In this document: positions 17,587 through 25,717 of the stretch, one piece after another
Position numbering within the stretch: position 1 is the first letter of the stretch
Layout: every line of letters starts with the position of its first letter
Source: JAGRAX01 sp041391365
Lineage (GTDB): Bacteria; Bdellovibrionota_G; JALEGL01; JAGRMV01
NCBI GenBank assembly: GCA_041391365.1
Contig: JAWKOC010000003.1
Span: 124,001-188,000, forward strand
DNA length: 64,000 nt
Direction of reading: 5' to 3'
Position numbers and translations under genes: made by a program
Notes under the pieces: model-generated
The model's database searches: none
Told to the model about the DNA's origin: nothing
Seen by the model: the letters and a program-made list of their open reading frames with translations, nothing else

Positions 17587-17634
17587 CCGCCAGGACTCAC
17601 CAAAGCCAACTCTATTTCGGATCCAGGTTTGGAT

Positions 17635-18552
17635 CTAGTGCTGTGTGAATACTGGAACTACATCTTGAATGGACGGATGATTTTTTTCGCAAGCCAACTC
17701 ATCAAACATCACGTCAAATTGATCTCGAAGGCTTTCCCACAAATGACTTTGCGATGGCATGGCCTTGACATCATGATCGATGCCTACCACGGCCCGAATG
17801 TTTCCAGCATTGTTTTCGAATTTGATCGCATAAGGATACATGGAATGTCCAGCGCTCAAAAAAGGTGCCATGTTTCGCGAGTCAGAAACCTCTTGCCCGT
17901 CCAAGTCCTTCAAAACAAGCACCAAGGTTTTTATGTCCGGGCTTGTAAAAAGACCATGGCGTTCAGAATACGTTGAATAGGACTGACCGTCCGTCATTTT
18001 CACATGAGAAAGAGATGTTTCAGCCAAAAACTTAGACTCTACTTCTCTGACCGGAGTTCGATGGGGTCCGTAATGACTTATTTGTGTTTTTCGAAACTCG
18101 ATCCAATCCGAAACCGAAAAAAATGCATCGATGGGGAAATGGACCCTGCAGTGAAGTTCCCCCAAGTCTTGTCCCCAAGGGGCTATTACAAAACATTCAA
18201 GGTTGGAAGACTGTTCCATTGTTTCCAACTCCATGGAAATGTTTTGTGCATAGGGGTTGATCTTTTGTTGTTTGAATTCAAGAACAGAAAACGAAAATTC
18301 TTTTTTGAAAGATGGCCGATCCTCCTGTTGATCATCTCTGAAAGGGGTTGCCAAAGTCTTGGCCAACGAAGCTTGGAAAGGCTTCCCAAACGCAAATTGA
18401 TAAAAAACCTCGGCTTGCCCTCCAACAAAAACAAATTCCAGATAGGATTGCTGAGGAAAAAGTTTCAACGGTTCATCGGTTTGTGCAGATGCCCCCGTTC
18501 CTACGCTCATCCACAACAATCCCCCAACAACAACCAACATTTTTCCCCACAT
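17635..18552 (-). CDS. exported protein of unknown function
   Basis: 305 residues with a signal peptide (cleavage expected after GTGASA, about residue 23). The mature part is mixed alpha/beta, with a run of aromatic-rich strands (YLEFVFVGGQAEVFYQFAF) and several histidines (GPHRTPVREVESKF, SAGHSMYPYAIKFENN). It has only a few cysteines and no lipobox. I recognise no family. An internal ATG at 18540 has GGGGA just upstream and could be the true start. It diverges from metG and is followed by perM, with no coupling to either. Confidence 0.65.
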   Translation of the reverse strand: MWGKMLVVVGGLLWMSVGTGASAQTDEPLKLFPQQSYLEFVFVGGQAEVFYQFAFGKPFQASLAKTLATPFRDDQQEDRPSFKKEFSFSVLEFKQQKINPYAQNISMELETMEQSSNLECFVIAPWGQDLGELHCRVHFPIDAFFSVSDWIEFRKTQISHYGPHRTPVREVESKFLAETSLSHVKMTDGQSYSTYSERHGLFTSPDIKTLVLVLKDLDGQEVSDSRNMAPFLSAGHSMYPYAIKFENNAGNIRAVVGIDHDVKAMPSQSHLWESLRDQFDVMFDELACEKNHPSIQDVVPVFTQH

Positions 18553-18702
18553 AATGCGATGAGACTAATTCATTGCAGTGTTTTTGTAAACCTGTGGTGT
18601 CAGGAAAGTCCCTCAAAGGAGCCCAAACTTGAAGCGAGCCTTGATTTCGGCAAAGAAAATCAAGCTGTTGCAAGATTTTTTCCTACCTTTTTGTGCTTTT
18701 GA

Positions 18703-18708
18703 TATAGT
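18703..18708 (+). promoter_or_regulatory. putative -10 (TATAGT) of metG
   Basis: TATAGT ends 12 nt before the metG ATG, giving an expected leader of about 5 nt. No Shine-Dalgarno fits in that space. Confidence 0.4.
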
Positions 18709-18720
18709 TGCGCACTTCAT

Positions 18721-20253
18721 ATGAAGGATACATTTTACATCACGACTCCCATTTATTACGTCAATGATTATCCTCACATTGGTCATGCCTACACGACCGT
18801 GGCGGCTGATGTATTGGCCAGGTACCATCGCCAACGGGGAAAAAAGGTTCATTTTTTGACGGGGACCGACGAGCATGGACAAAAAATTGAAAAAGCTGCT
18901 CAAAAAAAAGGAGAAAGTCCGATTGAGCTGGCCGATCGTGTGGTCGGAAGATTCGAGGGGCTATGGGAAGCTTTGAACATCTCTCACAATGATTTCATTC
19001 GAACCAGCCAAGACCGTCACAAACAAGGAGCCTTGGATTTTTTTCAGCGCTGTCTTGACCAAGGAGACATCTATGAAGGAGAGTACGAAGGTTGGTATTC
19101 CGTCAACGATGAAGAATTTTTGACCGAGACCCACATCGCAGAGCTAGGGAAAGACATCGAAAACGATCCCAACATCGTACGCCTCAAAGAATCAACGTAT
19201 TTTTTTCGCTTGAGCAAATACCAAGATCAGCTTTTGCAACACATTGAATCCCATCCCCATTTCATTGCACCCGAGTCTCGCAAAAATGAAGTGATATCTT
19301 TCATCAAGCAGGGACTCAAAGATCTCTCCATCAGTCGGACCTCTTTTTCCTGGGGTATCCCATTGCCCAACAACTCCAAGCATGTGCTGTATGTTTGGTT
19401 CGATGCCCTGAGCAATTACATCACAGCCCTGGATTTTCACAACCAAGGCAAACTCTATCAGGAATTTTGGCCGGCCAATGTGCATTTGGTGGGAAAAGAC
19501 ATTTTGCGTTTTCACGCCATTTTTTGGCCCATTTTTTTGATGTCCGCAGGACTACCTTTGCCAGAACAGATCTTCGCCCATGGATGGTGGACGGTGGAAG
19601 GTCAAAAAATGTCCAAGTCCAAGGGAAACTTTGTCGATCCTTTTGCGTTTGTTGATCAGTATGGCAGAGATGCCTTTCGGTATTTTTTGCTGCGAGAGTT
19701 TTCGTTTGGACAGGATGGAAACTTTGCTCAGGAAAATTTTGTGGCTCGTCTCAATGCTGACTTGGCCAATGAACTAGGAAATTTGGTGAGTCGAAGTCTT
19801 TCCATGCTCGAAAAGTATAGAGATGGAAAGATTCCTCCACAGCCTTCCTCCTCGGAGTTGTCGGAATGGATCGCAGAACAAGCACAAAAATATCAGCAAT
19901 GCATCGAGGAGAAAAAATTTGATCAGGCCTTTGCCAACATATGGAAAATTTTCGCACGCGCCAATCAATACATCGAACAAAAGCAGCCCTGGTCCTTGGC
20001 CAAAGACCCAGCCAGCAGCACTGCACTCGATCAAGTTCTTTATGAACTGATGGAAGTCATACGGATGGGTTCGGCGTTGATTTATCCCATCATGCCGGAT
20101 TTGAGTACGGCCATCAGAGACAAACTATCTCTAACCCCCATCGAATGCACCGTGGGGAAAGATTTCCTCACTCAAGAACTGAACTGGGGACTGAGTGTTT
20201 CCGGAAGTCCAACAAAAAAAGGCTCTTCTCTTTTCATGCGAATTGAATCGTGA
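18721..20253 (+). CDS. metG: methionyl-tRNA synthetase MetG
   Basis: Class I aminoacyl-tRNA synthetase charging initiator and elongator tRNA-Met. The 510 residues have the HIGH box at 19-22 (YPHIGHAYT), TGTDEHGQKIEKAA, WYSVNDEEFLTE, VWFDALSNYI, HLVGKDILRFHAIFWP and the KMSKS loop at 296-300. The connective peptide lacks the CxxC zinc knuckle pairs, so this is a zinc-free form, and there is no C-terminal tRNA-binding (Arc1p-like) domain. Leader appears very short. pepF begins 12 nt downstream, probably in the same transcript. Confidence 0.97.
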   Translation: MKDTFYITTPIYYVNDYPHIGHAYTTVAADVLARYHRQRGKKVHFLTGTDEHGQKIEKAAQKKGESPIELADRVVGRFEGLWEALNISHNDFIRTSQDRHKQGALDFFQRCLDQGDIYEGEYEGWYSVNDEEFLTETHIAELGKDIENDPNIVRLKESTYFFRLSKYQDQLLQHIESHPHFIAPESRKNEVISFIKQGLKDLSISRTSFSWGIPLPNNSKHVLYVWFDALSNYITALDFHNQGKLYQEFWPANVHLVGKDILRFHAIFWPIFLMSAGLPLPEQIFAHGWWTVEGQKMSKSKGNFVDPFAFVDQYGRDAFRYFLLREFSFGQDGNFAQENFVARLNADLANELGNLVSRSLSMLEKYRDGKIPPQPSSSELSEWIAEQAQKYQQCIEEKKFDQAFANIWKIFARANQYIEQKQPWSLAKDPASSTALDQVLYELMEVIRMGSALIYPIMPDLSTAIRDKLSLTPIECTVGKDFLTQELNWGLSVSGSPTKKGSSLFMRIES

Positions 20254-20265
20254 GAAGATTCATGG

Positions 20266-22176
20266 ATGAAAAAGAAACCATGGTTCGCTGTTCTTTGTAG
20301 TACATTTTTGATTTCCTCTTCGGCTCTGGCATTTTCACCCGATGCCAACATGAAACGAAGTGATGTTCCAGGCATCTATCAGTGGAATCCTTCGCATCTT
20401 TTTTCTTCGGAAAAAAAATGGAAAAAAGAATTGTCCCAGCTTTCCAAAGATATGGAAAAATCTTCCCAAAGCTGCAAAGGAAATTTGGGCAAATCAGCAA
20501 CATTTTTTTTTGATTGCTATTCTGCACTTCTCACAAACAAGGATCGAATCGAAAAAATCTATCAGTATGCAACCCTCACATTCGATGTGGATCAAAGCAA
20601 CAACCACAACCAATCTTTGGTAAACCAGGCCACCGACGTACTGTCAAAATTCTCCTCGGGCTATTCTTTTTTTACCCCCGAAATCATAGCCCTGGGTGAA
20701 AAAAAGATACTGGAAGAATTTTTACAGGAAGTGCCCGAACTCAAAAAATATCACTACGCTCTCTCCGAAAATTTTCGCTTGCAAGGACATGTTCGATCCA
20801 ATGAAGTAGAAGAGGTTTTGGCCCAAGCTACTTTTTTTTCCGATGGTGCAGGCAGAATGCGCGAACAAATCCTAAAAGATTTATCTTGGAAGGAATTTGA
20901 AAATGCGCAAGGAACCCAAGAAAAAATCAACGATCAAAACTATGCACGATACAGAGGGTCGAGCGACGCCAATCTTCGCAAAAACGTGACGCAGGCTTTT
21001 TTTGATTCCTACAAAGCTTATGAAAACATTTATGCTCAAAACTTGATCAATGAAATCAAAATCAATTGGTGGCAATCGCAAGCTCACAAATACTCTTCCA
21101 CTCGAGAAGAAAAACTCAAAGAAAATGATATACCTTTGGAGGTATACGACAACCTCATCAACGTTGTTCACAAAAGTTTACCCAAAACTTTGCATCGTTA
21201 TGTTGCCCTCAAGAAAAAAATCTTAAAAAGACCTGTCTACGAAATTCACGACAATTATGCTTCGACTTTCCCTTCCTATGAAAAAGACATTCCCTTCGAA
21301 GATGCAAAAAAAATCTTGCTTGAGTCTCTGCAACTTCTAGGACCGCAGCCCATCGAGGTGTTGCAAATGGCCTTGCGTGACCAAAGCGGGTGGATTGACA
21401 TTTATCCCAACCAATACAAACGGTCTGGAGCCTACAATTTTGGCTCCTATGGAGTTCATCCTTTTGTTCTGATGAACTACGACAACACGTATGAAAGCGT
21501 GTCCACGCTGGGTCACGAACTTGGACATTCTCTTCACTCTTGGTTTTCCATGAAAAACCAACCGTATGTATATTCTGATGTGCCGGTATTTACCGCAGAG
21601 ATGGCATCTACAGGAATCGAAATGCTCATGGTGCGCTATGCAATTCAAGATGCAAAAAAGCGAAATGCAACCGAAGAGCTTCTCTATCTTTATGATCAAG
21701 TCTTGGCGACCCTTGTAGGAACTTTTTTTCGTCAAACCCAGTTCGCCGAGTTCGAAAAACTGCTTCATCAAAAAATCCAAAATGGAGAAGGTGTGACGAC
21801 AAAAGACGTCAATGATCTATACCTTTCTTTGGTCAAAAAATATTATGGGCCTTCGTATTCGATCATCCCCAATCAAGAAGTTGAATGGGCATTCATTCCC
21901 CATTTTTATGAAAGTTTTTATGTATACGTTTACGCAACTTCCATCAGTGCAGCTGTGGCCACCGCCAAAGGCATTGAAGAAGGGAAAATTCCTGCCTCTC
22001 GTTTTGTGGATTTTCTCAAATCGGGATCGAGCAAACCGGCCATCGCACTCGCCAAAGATTTGGGTGTAGATATGACAGTGCCTGATCCTTTTGAACAAAC
22101 GGCCAACTATTTTGTCGAAACCTTGAATGAATTTGAGGCCCTCTACAAAGAGTGGAAAAAATCGGCAAAACACTGA
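20266..22176 (+). CDS. pepF: exported M3-family oligoendopeptidase F-like metallopeptidase
   Basis: Zinc peptidase of family M3 with HELGH at 417-421 (STLGHELGHSLHSWF). The downstream glutamate helix is ETA-type (FTAEMASTGIEML), as in PepF. An N-terminal PepF domain (about 95-250) precedes the catalytic domain. Unlike the usual cytoplasmic PepF, it starts with a signal peptide (MKKKPWFAVLCSTFLISSSALAF), so it should act in the periplasm or outside. Length (636 aa) is normal for the family plus the leader. It follows metG by 12 nt. A weak hairpin without T-run follows at about 22215-22235. Confidence 0.93.
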   Translation: MKKKPWFAVLCSTFLISSSALAFSPDANMKRSDVPGIYQWNPSHLFSSEKKWKKELSQLSKDMEKSSQSCKGNLGKSATFFFDCYSALLTNKDRIEKIYQYATLTFDVDQSNNHNQSLVNQATDVLSKFSSGYSFFTPEIIALGEKKILEEFLQEVPELKKYHYALSENFRLQGHVRSNEVEEVLAQATFFSDGAGRMREQILKDLSWKEFENAQGTQEKINDQNYARYRGSSDANLRKNVTQAFFDSYKAYENIYAQNLINEIKINWWQSQAHKYSSTREEKLKENDIPLEVYDNLINVVHKSLPKTLHRYVALKKKILKRPVYEIHDNYASTFPSYEKDIPFEDAKKILLESLQLLGPQPIEVLQMALRDQSGWIDIYPNQYKRSGAYNFGSYGVHPFVLMNYDNTYESVSTLGHELGHSLHSWFSMKNQPYVYSDVPVFTAEMASTGIEMLMVRYAIQDAKKRNATEELLYLYDQVLATLVGTFFRQTQFAEFEKLLHQKIQNGEGVTTKDVNDLYLSLVKKYYGPSYSIIPNQEVEWAFIPHFYESFYVYVYATSISAAVATAKGIEEGKIPASRFVDFLKSGSSKPAIALAKDLGVDMTVPDPFEQTANYFVETLNEFEALYKEWKKSAKH

Positions 22177-22290
22177 CAAAGAACTTGATTCAAAAACTTG
22201 AAGCCCCCCAAAAAGCCCTGTACAAGTGGGCTTGAAGGTCGCTTAGAACCTTACAATCAATGAACTAACTTTTAAATGAGGATTTCAAAC

Positions 22291-22941
22291 ATGAAAAAAC
22301 AAAACAAATGGATGATCATGAGCGCGGCTCTTCTTTTGGGTGCATGTGCCACCAAAAGCGGAACTGGAGCATTGGTAGGCGGCGGAGCCGGTGCAGGCGT
22401 TGGAGCGGGCATTGGTGCAGCCATCGGTGGAAAAAAAGGAGCCTTGATCGGTGGAGCCGTAGGTGGCGTAACCGGCGCAGCTGCGGGTGGAGCCATTGGA
22501 GCCAAAATGGACCGTCAACAAAAAGCATTGGAAGAAAGCATGAAAAATGCTGAGATTGAACGCGTAGGAAACCAAATCAACGTCAAATTTGATTCGGGCA
22601 TCTTGTTTTCCACAGGAAGCGCAAGTCTCAAACCCGATGCACAAACCACCTTGGAAAAATTTGCATCGATTTTGAATGAATACAATGACACCACGGTTTC
22701 CATTGAAGGACACACCGATTCAACGGGAGCCAAAGCGACGAACATCGCACTGAGTGCCAACCGAGCCAACAGCGTAAAATCTTATCTTACGCAACAAGGT
22801 GTAAACTCCACCCGTATGACCACTGTTGGGTATGCGGATGATCAACCTGTGGCCACCAACACCACTGCGGAAGGTCGTGCTCAGAACCGTCGTGTGGAAG
22901 TAAAAATCAATCCTGTAACCACACAACAAACGGCAAAATAA
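22291..22941 (+). CDS. OmpA-family outer-membrane lipoprotein with glycine-zipper segment
   Basis: Lipoprotein linking the outer membrane to peptidoglycan. The lipobox LLLGAC places the acylated cysteine at residue 19. A Gly/Ala-rich glycine-zipper stretch (26-70; GAGVGAGIGAAIGG, GGVTGAAAGGAIG) may insert in membrane. A coiled linker precedes the OmpA C-terminal domain (about 95-210), which has SIEGHTDSTG and the peptidoglycan-binding NRANSVKSYL and NRRVEV motifs. I chose the ATG at 22291, which has GAGG about 9 nt upstream, over 22276. It is a single gene closed by a strong terminator; a 114-nt upstream region should hold its promoter. Confidence 0.94.
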   Translation: MKKQNKWMIMSAALLLGACATKSGTGALVGGGAGAGVGAGIGAAIGGKKGALIGGAVGGVTGAAAGGAIGAKMDRQQKALEESMKNAEIERVGNQINVKFDSGILFSTGSASLKPDAQTTLEKFASILNEYNDTTVSIEGHTDSTGAKATNIALSANRANSVKSYLTQQGVNSTRMTTVGYADDQPVATNTTAEGRAQNRRVEVKINPVTTQQTAK

Positions 22942-22963
22942 GGATTGCATCAAAATCTAACTG

Positions 22964-22996
22964 AAAAAGCCCAGGGAATTCCCTGGGCTTTTTTTT
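22964..22996 (+). terminator. rho-independent terminator after ompA-like gene
   Basis: A perfect palindrome, AGCCCAGGGAATTCCCTGGGCT, is preceded by A's and followed by eight T's. It can also work on the minus strand, but no gene there needs it. Confidence 0.93.
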
Positions 22997-23060
22997 GCAA
23001 GAATCCATGCAAAAAGCCCTTGAAAAGCCTGTAGAATGAACTAAAAACCTTACCAGCCCT

Positions 23061-23510
23061 ATGAGAACGGACAAATTAAAAAAGCAGCGCCAAGAGCTGA
23101 TCCGAAACCTAATCCAAAAATACAAATTGCGAAAACAGGAAGAGTTGGCGGTCCACGTCAAGCAAGGGGGCTACAAAGCTACGCAAACGACGATTTCAAG
23201 GGATTTGGTGGAGATGGGCGTGTACAAGGCCTCAGGTATTTATACTTTGCCCATGGACGAAAACCATCCTGACCATTTTCGCCAGGAAATGGAAAAAACA
23301 CTTCATCACGTTCTCAAAGCAGGTCCTCATATGCTGGTGCTCAAAACCGATTTGGGCGGAGCCCCAAAATTGTCCGTTCACGTGGAAAAACAAAATTGGA
23401 AAGAAGTCGTGGGTGTTCTTGCGGGCGATGATACGGTATTTGTCGCGTTTCATTCCAGCAAAGACATGGAAGCTGTGTACAATCGGCTTGTGGACTTCGT
23501 CCAGTCCTAG
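23061..23510 (+). CDS. argR: arginine repressor ArgR
   Basis: Arginine-responsive regulator. The N-terminal winged helix-turn-helix (1-75) has RQELIRNLIQKYKLRKQEEL and ATQTTISRDLVEMGVYK, the family recognition helix. The C-terminal oligomerisation and arginine-binding domain (80-149) includes VLAGDDTVFVAF, where GDDT holds the arginine-binding aspartates. Length (149 aa) is standard. A TAGAAT hexamer about 25 nt upstream is a plausible -10. It is convergent with the mag fragment, overlapping its end by a few bases. No arg genes are in the window. Confidence 0.94.
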   Translation: MRTDKLKKQRQELIRNLIQKYKLRKQEELAVHVKQGGYKATQTTISRDLVEMGVYKASGIYTLPMDENHPDHFRQEMEKTLHHVLKAGPHMLVLKTDLGGAPKLSVHVEKQNWKEVVGVLAGDDTVFVAFHSSKDMEAVYNRLVDFVQS

Positions 23511-23923
23511 TCACAAATCAATCGATAGGTTCGATGTTCTCGGGCACCTTTTTGGGTCAGTGGATTTTTGCAGCACCATCGAACGTTGTCTTCATCAATA
23601 AAACGATACAATAGATGTTCGTCTCTTCCTTTGGGAATCCCCAGCCTGCGTGTTTGCACAATCCTTTTTGGTCGATACCCACAGTCCTCGATGTAAAACT
23701 CCTTGATGGAAAAGGACCGTTGATCCCAATCGGGCACCTTTAGCATGAGCGAACGGCATACAAGCGTTTGGCCTTTGCCCAGGGTTGAACTCGATCGAGT
23801 CCGATCGGAAAATTTGATGGGATTGTTGGTTGTCATGATCTCCAAGGCTTGGGGAGATGTTTTGTGGTCAACACAATAGATAGCTGATTTGATCAGCACC
23901 GCATTTTCATCCCCAGTTATGTT
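23507..23923 (-). pseudogene. 3-methyladenine DNA glycosylase (AAG/MPG family), 5'-truncated fragment
   Basis: The C-terminal part of an AAG-family alkylation-repair glycosylase. Homology-like sequence begins at about NITGDENAVLIKSA and continues through LGKGQTLVCRSL, FYIEDCGYRP and RRLGIPKGRDE..YRFID, then stops normally. About 135 residues remain of the usual 190-210. The missing N-terminal half holds the catalytic glutamate and base-flipping tyrosine/histidine, so the fragment should be inactive. The reading frame continues upstream only as antisense of the porin fragment. The break coincides with the break in that porin. See findings. Confidence 0.75.
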
Positions 23924-24655
23924 GCCGCTGTTGGACGTGGCTTGACGATTGATGTGGGCCGCTTTGCTACACATGTTGGTCTTGAGCTGATTGATGGTTA
24001 TCAAGGTTTCAACGACAACTATTCCAGAGCCATGGGATTTGGCTATGCCGGACCTTTCACGCACACAGGTTTGCGAGCTTCCATCGCATTGTCCGATACG
24101 ATCTCGGCCATGGCCATGGTGGCCAACGGCTGGGACAACTCCCAAGACAACAACGATGGCAAAACCTTTGGAACTCAAGTTTCCTATGCTCCTGAAAGCG
24201 GTGCTTTGGAGATGTACTTGAATTACGTAGGTGGCCCCGAACAGGCGGGCAACTCCGGCAACTACAGACATTTGGCAGATTTGGTAACGATCGTGCATCC
24301 TACACAAGCATGGACCATCTCCACTGACATCACTTATGGATATGAAGATGATGCTGTGGGAGGCACAAGCTCATCACAATGGTTTGCGGCTTCGATGATC
24401 AACAGTGTTCGTATTTGTGATCTCTTTGGAGTTGCATTGCGAGGGGAATATTTTGACGACAACGATGGTACGCAAACCGGAACGGCCCAAAAACTGTGGG
24501 AAGTCACATTGACTCCCTCCCTCTTTTTGGGAGACCATGCGGTGGTTCGTGCTGATTTTCGGTATGACCGATCCAACCAAAGCACATTTACCGACAACAC
24601 CGGTACAAGCAAAAATCAAATGACCGTAGGTCTAAACAGTGTGTTTTATTTCTAA
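23918..24655 (+). pseudogene. outer-membrane beta-barrel porin (OmpL-like/Bbp2 type), 5'-truncated fragment
   Basis: About 245 residues from a beta-barrel protein, with alternating aromatic/polar strands and a C-terminal phenylalanine (NSVFYF), the usual outer-membrane assembly signal. The beginning, YVAAVGRGLTIDVGRF, matches the interior of OmpL-like porins ('Y.APIG.GLTIDVGKF'), so the signal peptide and first strands are missing. In frame there is only a TTG at 23942 and a stop at 23885, with no ATG or Shine-Dalgarno. A strong terminator follows. The head-to-head join with the mag fragment removes both 5' ends. Confidence 0.7.
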
Positions 24656-24692
24656 CCACAAACATTCCACTGGGAATGCACACCTTTTTGGC

Positions 24693-24723
24693 AAAAGCGG
24701 GGCACAAAGCCCCGCTTTTTTTT
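24693..24723 (+). terminator. rho-independent terminator after porin fragment
   Basis: AAAAGCGGGG-CACAAAG-CCCCGC followed by eight T's. Confidence 0.92.
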
Positions 24724-24806
24724 GGTGGGAAAAGCACTCCACAAAAGCCATAAAATGCGGTATCCATAGCGTCCCGTCTTTGAAGATTCAAAGACCATCC
24801 TGATGT

Positions 24807-24893
24807 GCGAGAGTGGTGGAATTGGTAGACACGCTAGGTTCAGGGTCTAGTGGGAGCAATCCCATGGGAGTTCGAGTCTCCCCTTTCGCACCA
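24807..24893 (+). tRNA. tRNA-Leu (CAG)
   Basis: 87-nt class II tRNA with encoded CCA. The acceptor stem GCGAGAG pairs with CTTTCGC. The D-arm region is TGGTGGAATTGGTAGACAC. The anticodon stem CTAGG/TCTAG frames the loop TTCAGGG with anticodon CAG. A long variable arm (TGGGAGCAATCCCA) and GTTCGAGTC in the T arm follow. Decodes CUG. Confidence 0.97.
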
Positions 24894-24985
24894 AGTTGTT
24901 GTGACCCTGCTGCAACATCCATTTTTTCTTTCGATTCAGGGCCTTTCATGTATACCAGCCAGAATCAGCACTTTTGATCCTGCGT

Positions 24986-25717
24986 ATGGCCGATGCAATT
25001 CACATAAAAAAACAACGAGTTCGAGCTCGAATCGAAGCCAAAGTCCGCGTGCAAATCATTGGACACGACGAAGATGAGCGAATCTACACCGGAGACATCA
25101 GCAAAAATGGAATGTTTTTGGAATCGTATGAGGTGCAGCTCAAAAAAGGTCAAAAACTGGAAATGAACATCAGCATTCCCACCTCAGAACAGCCTGTTCG
25201 AGTCACTGGAAAAGTTACGCGAATCATTGGTCCCAATCAAATCAAAGAGACCCCAGGAGTGGCGTTCGAATTTCTGAAAATTGAAGCTCGAAGAGCTCGT
25301 GAATTTGATCGATTCCTGGAGCAACTCATCGATGCCAAGGGGTTGGGGTGTAGAAAATTTCCCCGCGCCGAAACCGAAATTCCTGTAGAAATTCATGACG
25401 ACAAAAAAAGTCGAGACGCCCTGACCAAAAACATCAGCAAAGGTGGCTTGTTCGTCAAAACGAACATCAAGGAATTTGAAATGGGAGATCGTGTTCAAGT
25501 GATTTTGATCCACCCCACCTCCAAACGAAAATTTTCCATCCCTGCGGAAGTGGTTCATCTTCGTCTGGGAAGTGCTCCCCATTTGCCTGATTTTGAAGAA
25601 GGTTTGGGAATCGAATTTTTGGATCTATCGGAAATTCGTCGACAAGATCTGTCGCGCTTTCTCAAGAGCATTGTCTCCGCAAAAAAGAAGCCTCGAAAAA
25701 CAGCCAAAAAAAATTAA
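24986..25717 (+). CDS. tandem PilZ-domain protein (putative c-di-GMP receptor)
   Basis: Cytoplasmic protein with two PilZ domains in series. Domain 1 (about 8-110) has RVRAR as RxxxR and DISKNG as DxSxxG. Domain 2 (about 120-235) has RKFPR and NISKGG. Both motifs are complete, so both could bind c-di-GMP. A Lys-rich tail ends the protein (KKKPRKTAKKN). An ATG at 24974 is in frame; I use 24986. No Shine-Dalgarno is obvious. It stands alone between tRNA-Leu and the convergent secreted protein (4-nt overlap of the ends). No GGDEF or EAL gene is in the window. Confidence 0.93.
   Translation: MADAIHIKKQRVRARIEAKVRVQIIGHDEDERIYTGDISKNGMFLESYEVQLKKGQKLEMNISIPTSEQPVRVTGKVTRIIGPNQIKETPGVAFEFLKIEARRAREFDRFLEQLIDAKGLGCRKFPRAETEIPVEIHDDKKSRDALTKNISKGGLFVKTNIKEFEMGDRVQVILIHPTSKRKFSIPAEVVHLRLGSAPHLPDFEEGLGIEFLDLSEIRRQDLSRFLKSIVSAKKKPRKTAKKN

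Noticed and set aside
22215..22235. Hairpin AAGCCC/GGGCTT after pepF as a terminator
   Set aside because: A six-bp stem with no T-run; too weak to call.
22276..22290. Upstream ATG of the OmpA-like lipoprotein
   Set aside because: The downstream ATG at 22291 has the Shine-Dalgarno and gives a proper lipoprotein signal.
23942..24307. Long minus-strand frame continuing upstream of the mag fragment
   Set aside because: That part is antisense of the porin fragment and has low-complexity, non-family sequence; only the portion below about 23923 looks like AAG.
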